From the NCBI GenBank assembly GCA_937877625.1, contig CALFJG010000049.1, positions 1-37,428 on the forward strand: a DNA stretch of 37,428 bases, read 5' to 3'. Of the stretch, positions 15,974 to 23,757 are shown piece by piece (positions within the stretch are counted from its first letter, which is position 1; each line of letters begins with the position of its first letter). The notes under the pieces were generated by a model. That model was given only the letters and a program-made list of their open reading frames with translations. It was not told where the DNA came from and did no database searches. The translations under genes and the position numbers were made by a program. This DNA comes from an uncultured Prevotellaceae bacterium. GTDB lineage: Bacteria > Bacteroidota > Bacteroidia > Bacteroidales > Bacteroidaceae.

Positions 15974-17641
15974 TTATTCAAACTTCTTCAACAACTCATC
16001 GGCGGTATCATCGCCGAGGGTTTTGGCGCGGGTGAGAAGCTCGCGTGCTTTGGCTTTGTTTCCCGTTTCTCCGTAAGCCACGGCAAGAATACGAAGCAGT
16101 GGTATATAATTTGGCAATGTGGCAAGTGCTTCGTTGCCTATGGTTTTAGCACTCTCATACTCTCCACAAGAGAGGTAGATTAGTGCTTCCTCCGTCTGAT
16201 AATAAGGTTTGCGCTCAGGCGTTGTAGAGAGTATGGCGGATTGAATATCGTCGAGTGCCTGCTGATACATATGCGCTTGGAGTTCGGCTTGCTCACGCAT
16301 ATAATAAAAGGTATCGTTGAGATTTCGCGGTCCGATGATACGTTCAAACTCATCGTAGTCGTTCACCGCCTTACGATACTGCCCGTACGCCACGAGACGC
16401 TGTGCACGCTCAAAAAAATAGGTGGCAGAGCGTTGGTTGTAGGGGCGTTGCTGAAGGGAGATTACCTTGTCAAGAAGCGCAAAGATTTGTGCCGTATCGC
16501 CGCCAGCTCGTTCTAAGGCGAGCATCGTAGCAAAATAGGTTTCATCGCTCGCCAGTTCTGTGGCATTAACTTCTTGGTATTTCGCATAGGCTTCTGAATA
16601 GCGTTCCATTTCAAAAAGACACGTGGCTTGCTGCAAGAGATAGTGCGGCTGCGGATTCATTTGTTGTGCGGCAGTGGCTTCCTCGTAAGCACGTTTCAAA
16701 GTCCAGCCTTTTGCTGCGGCGGTGGAGTCGCGCACAGATGTAGCGTAAAGGCATCGACTATAAGCATAATGAACGGCATCAGGCGAAGAGCCATTCGCCG
16801 CGAAACGTTGAGCCGCGACGAAATCGGCAGAGGCTTCCTCATAGTACCCTAAGGCAGAGAGGCGGGTGGCACGCATCACATATCCCGTAGCGTCTTCGGG
16901 ATATGTGGCTATGTAATCATTCATAGCCAAGAGTGCTGTTTTAGGATCTATCGCATCTAAGAGCGTCACATATTTTACAGCCTCCCCAGCGTCATCAGGC
17001 AATGCTTTCTGCATTGGCAGGATACGCAACTCACGGCTGAGCGCACTGTTAGCTGTAATATACAATGCCGTAGCCAGACGTATGTCAAGTGCCTCTCCAG
17101 CGTGAGAACCTACCACAGCCACCACTTTTCCACTGGCGTTTATCAGCGGACAACCTATGTATTTAGTCTCTCCGCCCAACGATGTGGTGTAATACATCGC
17201 TGCGTCGTAACGCTCTGCTTTTTGAACGGTAACGCTCACAGGCACTTCTTTTTTGTTCATCTGATAGCCCACAACAAATAGTTTTGTACCTACTTGTGCA
17301 GCCTGAGTGCTGTCTGCTATTGGAACAAGGAATTTCACACCCTTTGCCTCTGTAGCCAAACGCACGAACCCATAGTTTTCACTTGCTCCGAGAATTCGCG
17401 TAACGGCATAGTGTTTTCCACTGGCATCAACCACCTCGGCGCGCACTGCTTTGACGAAAGGCGTGTAGGGAGCTACCACGATGCCGCTCTCGTCAATAAA
17501 AAACGATTTGCCACTATATATTGGAACACCATTAGCATCATAAGCGGTAAGCGTGACTGCCGTTTTCCAAGCCTCTTTGGGCTGTGCCTCTGCCAATGAA
17601 ACGACAAGCAGGGCGAAGAGCAGAGTTATTACTTTTTTCAT
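15974..17641 (-). CDS. secreted trypsin-fold pseudoprotease with C-terminal TPR repeats
   Basis: A 555-residue protein with a clear signal peptide (MKKVITLLFALLVVSLAEAQ, cleavage after AEAQ or nearby). Residues about 25-200 resemble the HtrA/trypsin-like fold: FFIDESGIVVAPYTPF corresponds to the His-motif strand, YGFVRL to the Asp motif (DLALL type), and YIGCPLINASGKVVAV to the Ser motif (NSGGPLVN type). At all three places the catalytic residue is missing, so it is probably inactive as a protease. Residues about 215-555 are helical TPR-type repeats (for example YEEASADFVAAQ, YRKAVNDYDEF, YESAKTIGNEA), which suggest a protein-binding scaffold in the periplasm or envelope. It is translationally coupled to recN: TAATG, a one-base overlap. 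The fold assignment is by eye. Confidence 0.72.
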   Translation of the reverse strand: MKKVITLLFALLVVSLAEAQPKEAWKTAVTLTAYDANGVPIYSGKSFFIDESGIVVAPYTPFVKAVRAEVVDASGKHYAVTRILGASENYGFVRLATEAKGVKFLVPIADSTQAAQVGTKLFVVGYQMNKKEVPVSVTVQKAERYDAAMYYTTSLGGETKYIGCPLINASGKVVAVVGSHAGEALDIRLATALYITANSALSRELRILPMQKALPDDAGEAVKYVTLLDAIDPKTALLAMNDYIATYPEDATGYVMRATRLSALGYYEEASADFVAAQRFAANGSSPDAVHYAYSRCLYATSVRDSTAAAKGWTLKRAYEEATAAQQMNPQPHYLLQQATCLFEMERYSEAYAKYQEVNATELASDETYFATMLALERAGGDTAQIFALLDKVISLQQRPYNQRSATYFFERAQRLVAYGQYRKAVNDYDEFERIIGPRNLNDTFYYMREQAELQAHMYQQALDDIQSAILSTTPERKPYYQTEEALIYLSCGEYESAKTIGNEALATLPNYIPLLRILAVAYGETGNKAKARELLTRAKTLGDDTADELLKKFE

Positions 17642-19329
17642 TATCGTGGGTGTTTAGGTGTTATTTCATTGAAGCGCGACGCAAGCAATTCTCGTGCGTT
17701 ATGCAGTGCCGCCTCGGTGATTTTTTGGCCGCTAAGCATACCTGCTATTTCTTGTAAGCGCATCTCCTCATTGAGCGGCACGATTTGCGAGGTCGTTTCG
17801 GCGGCACTTTCTTGTTTGAACACTTTATAATGCGCTGTTCCTACTGCCGCGATCTGTGGTAGGTGGGTAATACATATCACCTGGCAGTGACGCGCCATCG
17901 CATCCATCACGCCAGCCATCGCATCGGCCTGACGGCCTGAGACACCCGTGTCTATCTCGTCAAAAAATATTGTCGGCAAGGCTTTTCGTTCCGCCACGGC
18001 TGCTTTCAGCGCAAGCATCAAACGGGCTATCTCGCCACCGCTGGCCACCCGCGCTACGTTCTGCGGCGGCACGTTTTTATTGGCAGAGAAAAGCATCTCC
18101 ACCTCGTCCTGCCCCGTGGCCATCGGCGCATTTTTCGTAAAGGCAATTTGCAAACGAGCGTTAGGCATACCTAATTCGGTGGTGAGTCGGAGCATTTTGC
18201 CCACCAACACCTCTGCAGCCGCCTTGCGTGCAACAGTGAGCGCGTCTGCCTGGGCTTGCATCTCCTTACGAACCTGCTCTAAAGCAACTGTCTTCTGGCG
18301 AATAAGGTCTTCAACATTCTCTACACGCGCCAACTTCTCACGCAAACTGTCGCGCAGGGCAATAAGTTCAGCTACGGACGTTTTGCCGTGTTTCTTTTGC
18401 AAATCGTAGAGCGTACTTAGCCGCTCCTCCACCCAGGCGAGACGTTGTGGGTCAAAATCCAATCGCTCAGCAGTTTGCTCGGCTTCATCGGCTATATCTT
18501 GGAGTTCTATACGTACGCTTTCTATGCGCTCTCCTAAAGTTTCGGCCTGGGGGAACACCGATGACACGTTGTCTAAGGCTTGGCGGTCGGAGCGCAGACC
18601 ACCAATGATATCCTCCTGCTCACTGGTAAGGTGTTCCACCACGCGATAGAAAGCGGCTTTGATGTCTTCGCTATGAGCCAGTTGTTCTTGTTCGGCCTCC
18701 AACTCTTCTTGTTCACCCACTTGCAACGTAGCCTCATCTAAGCGTGAGAGTTGGAACTGCATATAATCTGCTTCGCTTTGGTTACGCGCCGCCTCGTCCT
18801 GCAATGCCTTCAGTTCGCGCGAGGCTTGCTGCCAATCCTGATATTTTTCCTTATATAAAAGGGGCAGCTGCTCATCTACGGCAAAACTATCCAACACAGC
18901 GAGTAAGAACAAACGGTCGCCGAGAAAGAGGTTTTGGTGTTGGGAGTGGATATCAACAAGATGGTTGGAAAGTTCTTGTAAATCGGCAAGCGTTACAGGT
19001 GTGTCGTTGATAAACGCACGACTCTTACCCGAGGCAGAGACCTCTCTGCGTAATATACATTCTGCCCCATCAAAATCAATGTCGGCCCGGGTGAAAAGAC
19101 TTTCCAACCCAAGTTGTTCCACGTTGAACACGGCTTCCACCACACACTTATTGACTCCTGTCTTTATTGCCTTGGTGTCGGCACGCTTGCCTGTGAGTAA
19201 CCCGAGCGCACCGAGCAAGATACTCTTGCCGGCACCAGTCTCGCCCGTAACGACACTGAAGCCTGCGGTGAGTTCAAGGTCTAAGTGTTCAATGAGTGCG
19301 TAGTTATATATATGGAGTGAACAAAGCAT
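17641..19329 (-). CDS. recN: DNA repair ATPase RecN
   Basis: A 562-residue SMC-like protein for double-strand break repair. The N-terminal ATPase half has Walker A GETGAGKS (residues 29-36) and FINDTPVTLADL. A long helical, Glu/Gln/Ala-rich arm (about 150-380) forms the coiled coil. The C-terminal ATPase half has the ABC signature region VASGGEIARLMLALK and Walker B TIFFDEIDTGVSG, then ITHLPQIAA. Length and order are typical. The last residues (ITPKHPR) are encoded by the A/C-rich leader of the next gene, and the stop overlaps that gene's ATG by one base. Candidate -7 elements lie 37 and 80 bp upstream. The pairing with a secreted TPR protein has no known functional reason. Confidence 0.96.
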   Translation of the reverse strand: MLCSLHIYNYALIEHLDLELTAGFSVVTGETGAGKSILLGALGLLTGKRADTKAIKTGVNKCVVEAVFNVEQLGLESLFTRADIDFDGAECILRREVSASGKSRAFINDTPVTLADLQELSNHLVDIHSQHQNLFLGDRLFLLAVLDSFAVDEQLPLLYKEKYQDWQQASRELKALQDEAARNQSEADYMQFQLSRLDEATLQVGEQEELEAEQEQLAHSEDIKAAFYRVVEHLTSEQEDIIGGLRSDRQALDNVSSVFPQAETLGERIESVRIELQDIADEAEQTAERLDFDPQRLAWVEERLSTLYDLQKKHGKTSVAELIALRDSLREKLARVENVEDLIRQKTVALEQVRKEMQAQADALTVARKAAAEVLVGKMLRLTTELGMPNARLQIAFTKNAPMATGQDEVEMLFSANKNVPPQNVARVASGGEIARLMLALKAAVAERKALPTIFFDEIDTGVSGRQADAMAGVMDAMARHCQVICITHLPQIAAVGTAHYKVFKQESAAETTSQIVPLNEEMRLQEIAGMLSGQKITEAALHNARELLASRFNEITPKHPR

Positions 19330-19365
19330 AATTGGCTAAACCCAAGGAATGGAAGGTTGGGCGTG

Positions 19366-19416
19366 CAAAAGTAACGTTTTGTTGCCATTCGCCGTGATGC
19401 AGTAGCCACAAAAGTA
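19366..19416 (-). promoter_or_regulatory. two possible -7 elements for recN
   Basis: TACTTTTG on the minus strand occurs at 19373-19366 and again at 19416-19409. Both match TAnnTTTG, but neither has a TTTG at the ideal spacing. The divergent recN/purL gap (19330-19564) shows no other feature. Confidence 0.35.
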
Positions 19417-19512
19417 GTTTTGACTTTCAGTTTTAAGTCGCAAGGATACATTCCTTTCGGATGTTCACCCCACGAAATCGGCGACACCACAAAACCTGTA
19501 TGATTTTTATGC

Positions 19513-19520
19513 TATCTTTG
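19513..19520 (+). promoter_or_regulatory. -7 element for purL
   Basis: TATCTTTG matches TAnnTTTG perfectly, 45 bp before the purL start. No TTTG stands at 19-21 bp upstream. No purine riboswitch is recognisable in the short leader. Confidence 0.5.
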
Positions 19521-19564
19521 CCCCACAAAAGCAGAGTTTTCTATTACTTATCCCCCCCAACGCA

Positions 19565-22500
19565 ATGATTTTCTTTTTCCGTGCTGCAAGTAGCGGTGTC
19601 GTGTTAGCCGTAGAGTCCGACCACATGTTTACTCCTCAAGAGCAACGAGCCTTAGAATGGCTTTTCAGCGATGCCTCTCTGGTGGCTGCCGACCACCTAA
19701 CGGGTTGGTTTGCTGGTCCGCGTCGCGAGATGGTAACACCGTGGAGTACCAACGCCGTAGAAATCACACAAAACATGAACCTTCGCGGCATTCGGCGCAT
19801 TGAGGAGTATTTCCCGATAGAAAGCGTTGAAACCGATATCGACACAATGTTGCAGCGGCGCTACAACGGCCTTGACCAGAAAATTTTCGAGGTGGACATA
19901 AAGCCAGCACCTATCCAGTATGTTGACAACCTCGCAACCTACAACGAACAAGAAGGCCTTGCGCTTTCGGCAGAAGAGATTGCTTATCTGCAAAGTGTGG
20001 AGAAAGACCTTGGCCGACGGCTCACCGACAGCGAGGTGTTTGGTTTTGCTCAGATCAACTCCGAGCATTGCCGCCACAAGATTTTCGGCGGCACATTTAT
20101 TCTTGACGGCAAGGAAATGCCGTCCTCACTCTTTGCTATGATAAAGCGCACTACGCGTGAACACCCCGGGCAAATCATCTCGGCCTACAAAGACAACGTG
20201 GCATTTGCCGCAGGACCCACAGTGGAGCAGTTTGCTCCTGCACGACACGACACGAGCGATTTCTTTATCATCCGAAATATCGAGAGCGTCATCTCGCTCA
20301 AAGCGGAGACACACAACTTCCCTACCACCGTAGAGCCGTTTAATGGTGCCAGCACGGGTACAGGGGGTGAAATTCGCGACCGTATGGGCGGCGGCACGGG
20401 CTCCTGGCCCATCGCTGGTACAGCGGTGTATATGACGAGTTATCCGCGGCTCAATGACGAGCCTCAACCCTGGGAGAAACTTACAAACGTACGCGAGTGG
20501 CTCTATCAGACACCCGCCGAGATACTTATTAAAGCCAGCAATGGTGCGAGCGATTTCGGCAACAAGTTCGGGCAGCCCCTCATTGCGGGCAGCGTACTCA
20601 CCTTTGAACATACCGAGAACAACGAGATGTACGGCTACGACAAAGTGATTATGCTTGCGGGAGGCATCGGCTACGGCACGCGGCGCGATGCCTTAAAAGG
20701 CACACCTAAGGCTGGAAACAAAGTCGTGGTGGTAGGCGGCGACAACTATCGCATAGGATTAGGCGGCGGCAGCGTATCGTCGGTAGAGACTGGACGCTAC
20801 GCCACAGGCATAGAACTCAACGCCGTGCAGCGTGCTAACCCCGAAATGCAAAAACGTGCTTACAACTTGGTGCGTGCGCTTTGCGAAGAAGAAGATAATC
20901 CCATTGTCTCTATCCACGACCACGGCTCAGCAGGCCATGTGAATTGCCTTTCGGAATTGGTGGAGGAATGTGGCGGTGAAATCTTTACTGAGAAACTACC
21001 CGTGGGCGACCCCACCCTTTCGGCTAAGGAGCTTATTGCTAACGAGAGCCAAGAACGTATGGGTTTGCTTATCAACGAACAGCACATTGACCGCGTGCGT
21101 CTGATAGCCGAGCGCGAACGTGCACCGCTCTATGTAGTGGGCGAGACAACGGGTGATGCACGCTTTCGTTTCACAACGCCCACGGGAGAGCGACCGTTCG
21201 ACCTCAGCGTGGCACAAATGTTTGGCCACTCGCCGAAAACAGTGATGCGCGACAAACACGTGACGCGCCAGTACGTTGCGCCAACGCTTCCCGAGGGGGC
21301 GAGCATAGAAACCCTACTGCGCCGTGTTCTTCGCTTAGAAAGCGTGGCGTGCAAAGACTGGCTCACCAATAAAGTTGACCGCAGCGTAACGGGCAAGATA
21401 GCACAGCAACAATGCGTTGGTGAACTACAACTTCCGCTGGCCGATGTCGGCGTAGCAGCACTTGACTATCGCGGACAAACAGGCATTGCCACGAGTTTGG
21501 GACACGCCCCAGTAGCAGCCTTAGCCGACCCCGCCGCTGGCAGTCGGCTGGCAGTGGCCGAAGCCTTAACAAACCTGGTTTTCGCACCGTTGCAAGGCGG
21601 GCTGACAAATGTGAGCCTTAGTGCCAACTGGATGTGGCCCTGCCGCGCACAAGACGGCGAGGATGCCCGCTTGTACGATGCGGTAAAGGCTCTGTCGGAC
21701 TTTTGTGTTGATCTTGGTATCAACGTTCCCACAGGAAAAGACTCGCTGTCAATGGTACAAAAATATCCCACGGGCGAGCGCGTGGTGTCGCCAGGCACTG
21801 TCATCGTCAGTGCGGGAGCACCTGTGAGCAACGTCCGCCGTGTAGTGACACCCGTGCTACCCACCAACAAAACCACAAGCCTCTATTATATTCCTTTCAG
21901 CAAGAGTTGGGGATTGGGCGGTTCTGCCCTCTCACAAACGCTTGGAGGAGTGGGCAACGACGTGCCACAAGTGGCTGAGGCAGAACAGTTCCAAAAAGCA
22001 TTTGCCGCCGTACAACAATTAGTGGACGAGGGTATCGCCGTGGCAGGACACGATGTGTCAGCAGGCGGTCTGGTTACTACGTTGCTTGAGATGTGTTTTG
22101 CCAACACCCACGGCGGACTAACCATACACCTCCCCGCCAATGCTCCAAAGAGACTTGAAGAAGTGTTGTTCAGCGAAAGACCCGCCGTAGTTGTGGCCGT
22201 TACACAGGACAAGGACACCGTTGCTGAGAAAATCCTCAACAGTGTACCGCAAACTTGCCGTATAGGAGAAACAACCAATGAGCGTACACTGACAATAGCA
22301 CTGCCAGACAACGACAACCTTTGTGTGTCTATTGATGAGATGCGCCAAGTGTGGTACGAGGCATCGCATTTGCTCGACCGCCAACAAAGCCTAAACGGCA
22401 CCGCCGACGAGCGCGCTGAGAATTTTGGCAAGCAACCCATCGTATATTCTATCAACAAACAGTACACGGGACGTTTCGCCGATGTCGGTGCCAATCCCGA

Positions 22501-23305
22501 CCGCAGAGAACCTACGGGGCTACGTGCTGCTATCATTCGCGAGAAAGGCACTAACGGCGAGCGCGAAATGGCTTATATGCTCTACTTGGCAGGCTTTGAC
22601 GTGAAAGATGTCACAATGACCGACCTCGTGAGCGGGCGCGAAACTCTCGACGATATGCGTTTCATCGTTTTCTGTGGCGGATTTAGCAACAGCGACGTAC
22701 TCGGCAGCGCAAAAGGATGGGCTGGAGCATTCCTCTATAACCCCAAAGCAAAAGCCGCCCTGGAACGTTTCTACAAACGCCCCGACACACTGTCGCTCGG
22801 CGTGTGCAACGGCTGTCAACTGATGGTAGAACTCGGGCTACTCTCCGACAACGCCGACAACAAAAAGCGCGCACGTATGCTCCACAACGACAGCCATAAG
22901 TTTGAGAGCGCATTCCTCGATGTCGTAGTACCCGAAAACAGCAGCGTGTTGTTTGGCGCGCTGACAGGCTCACGCCTCGGCATTTGGGTGGCACACGGCG
23001 AAGGGAAATTCTCCCTGCCCGACGAGTGGATAAACAAAACAGAGCAAACAAAAAACACCACCGACACACCACAGATAGCACTGCGCTACGCTCACCACGG
23101 CTATCCCGCCAACCCCAACGGCAGCGATGGCGACGTAGCAGCCATTTGCAGTGCCGACGGGCGACACTTAGCAATGATGCCCCACCTGGAACGGGCTTTC
23201 CTGCCGTGGCAGTGTCCTTACTATCCCACCGAACGACGACAAGATGACTGCACGCCGTGGCTCACTGCCTTCGCTGCAGCAAGACAATGGTTGGAGAAAC
23301 TCTGA
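19565..23305 (+). CDS. purL: phosphoribosylformylglycinamidine synthase, single-chain
   Basis: A 1246-residue single-chain (large-type) FGAM synthase. It converts FGAR, glutamine and ATP to FGAM in purine synthesis. The N-terminal region (about 1-150) is the PurS-like and linker part. The two synthase halves follow: DSEVFGFAQINSEHCRHKIF, SLKAETHNFPT, GASTGTGGEIRDRMG, and GTGKDSLSMV-like NVPTGKDSLSMV. The C-terminal glutaminase has the nucleophile Cys in GVCNGCQLMVELG (near residue 1080), with the His and Glu partners in YAHHGYP and PHLERAF. The start MIFFFRAAS is usual for Bacteroidota PurL. No terminator is obvious after the stop; a repeat-rich region follows. Confidence 0.97.
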   Translation: MIFFFRAASSGVVLAVESDHMFTPQEQRALEWLFSDASLVAADHLTGWFAGPRREMVTPWSTNAVEITQNMNLRGIRRIEEYFPIESVETDIDTMLQRRYNGLDQKIFEVDIKPAPIQYVDNLATYNEQEGLALSAEEIAYLQSVEKDLGRRLTDSEVFGFAQINSEHCRHKIFGGTFILDGKEMPSSLFAMIKRTTREHPGQIISAYKDNVAFAAGPTVEQFAPARHDTSDFFIIRNIESVISLKAETHNFPTTVEPFNGASTGTGGEIRDRMGGGTGSWPIAGTAVYMTSYPRLNDEPQPWEKLTNVREWLYQTPAEILIKASNGASDFGNKFGQPLIAGSVLTFEHTENNEMYGYDKVIMLAGGIGYGTRRDALKGTPKAGNKVVVVGGDNYRIGLGGGSVSSVETGRYATGIELNAVQRANPEMQKRAYNLVRALCEEEDNPIVSIHDHGSAGHVNCLSELVEECGGEIFTEKLPVGDPTLSAKELIANESQERMGLLINEQHIDRVRLIAERERAPLYVVGETTGDARFRFTTPTGERPFDLSVAQMFGHSPKTVMRDKHVTRQYVAPTLPEGASIETLLRRVLRLESVACKDWLTNKVDRSVTGKIAQQQCVGELQLPLADVGVAALDYRGQTGIATSLGHAPVAALADPAAGSRLAVAEALTNLVFAPLQGGLTNVSLSANWMWPCRAQDGEDARLYDAVKALSDFCVDLGINVPTGKDSLSMVQKYPTGERVVSPGTVIVSAGAPVSNVRRVVTPVLPTNKTTSLYYIPFSKSWGLGGSALSQTLGGVGNDVPQVAEAEQFQKAFAAVQQLVDEGIAVAGHDVSAGGLVTTLLEMCFANTHGGLTIHLPANAPKRLEEVLFSERPAVVVAVTQDKDTVAEKILNSVPQTCRIGETTNERTLTIALPDNDNLCVSIDEMRQVWYEASHLLDRQQSLNGTADERAENFGKQPIVYSINKQYTGRFADVGANPDRREPTGLRAAIIREKGTNGEREMAYMLYLAGFDVKDVTMTDLVSGRETLDDMRFIVFCGGFSNSDVLGSAKGWAGAFLYNPKAKAALERFYKRPDTLSLGVCNGCQLMVELGLLSDNADNKKRARMLHNDSHKFESAFLDVVVPENSSVLFGALTGSRLGIWVAHGEGKFSLPDEWINKTEQTKNTTDTPQIALRYAHHGYPANPNGSDGDVAAICSADGRHLAMMPHLERAFLPWQCPYYPTERRQDDCTPWLTAFAAARQWLEKL

Positions 23306-23347
23306 AACACATACCCATAAACAACAAAGTCGGACTATTATAAAATT

Positions 23348-23433
23348 CAAGTTTCGGAAGTAGTGAAAGCCTACCAGTGTCGTAGGTGTAGCCACCAAGG
23401 TGCAACCCACTCGAAGCGTCGGCGGCTCGCCTG
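23348..23433. repeat. dispersed short repeat, copy 1 (one end clear)
   Basis: It begins with CAAGTTTCGGAAGTAGTG at 23348-23365. The following bases (GTGTCGTAGGTGTAGC, then GGCGGCTCGCCTGCAT) align with 33988 onward and 34032-34047 in copy 2. Its first 18 bases are the exact reverse complement of the right end of copy 2. No matching right end is visible; the sequence runs into GCGAGCCGC palindromes. It lies in the 23306-23757 intergenic stretch, which also carries a lone GTCGGAC (23329-23335). Confidence 0.65.
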
Positions 23434-23488
23434 CATCATTTCGCACGCGAGCCGCATGCGTTCCCAGATGCACGCGAGCCGCGTGCGC
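23422..23488. repeat. three small palindromes with a GCGAGCCGC core
   Basis: GCGGCTCGC (23422-23430) is followed by GCGAGCCGC in opposite orientation at 23447-23455 and 23474-23482. Each is a short stem with an AGC or GCT loop; the last is a perfect GCACGCG-AGC-CGCGTGC hairpin. The same core recurs at 34033-34041 in repeat copy 2. They resemble REP-type extragenic palindromes. Confidence 0.7.
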
Positions 23489-23498
23489 TCATAGCATC

Positions 23499-23589
23499 GT
23501 CCGACTATGTTTAGACGCCGTCCGACCACGATAAAACTCCGTCCGACCTCTTTTAAGATATGTCCGACCTCGTACTTACAAAGTCGGAC
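23499..23589. repeat. 21-bp periodic array of GTC[C/G]GAC sites
   Basis: GTCCGAC starts at 23499, 23520, 23541 and 23562, and GTCGGAC at 23583: five sites at exactly 21 bp. GTCSGAC is an odd palindrome, so all five are the same site. The intervening 14 bp are mostly not conserved. Sites 4 and 5 also form a perfect 11-bp inverted repeat (ATATGTCCGAC, 23558-23568, with 23583-23593). A sixth GTCGGAC is at 23329. The period equals two helical turns, so one-face binding by a regulator of the fucosidase gene is a fair inference. The region has no plausible gene. Confidence 0.8.
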
Positions 23590-23708
23590 ATATTTCGTCT
23601 GCTCTCCCAAAAGGGTAGCACAAGTTCCCGCAACGCTTTTCCTACACCCTTTTTCCGTCAACCAAGGGCAAATATCACAGCAAGAAAGTTTAGCCTAAAA
23701 AATTTTTT

Positions 23709-23716
23709 TATCTTTG
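23709..23716 (+). promoter_or_regulatory. -7 element for the GH95 gene
   Basis: TATCTTTG, a perfect TAnnTTTG, lies 42 bp before the ATG at 23758. The nearest -33-like word is TTTA at 23689-23692. It lies 120 bp downstream of the last GTCGGAC site. Confidence 0.55.
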
Positions 23717-23757
23717 CCCGCGAAAACATTTCAGAAATCAAAAAATACTCTGTTAAT

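Noticed and set aside
23499..23589. CRISPR array
   Set aside because: The repeated core is only 7 bp and the period 21 bp. There are no spacer-length units and no cas genes nearby.
23371..23661. Minus-strand ORF of 96 codons with a repeating VGR heptad
   Set aside because: The heptad pattern is produced by the 21-base (7-codon) DNA repeat. There is no promoter or plausible start, and its far end overlaps the repeat element and palindromes.
23560..23757. Upstream start for the GH95 gene
   Set aside because: It would translate part of the array and the promoter -7 element. The ATG at 23758 gives a clean signal peptide.
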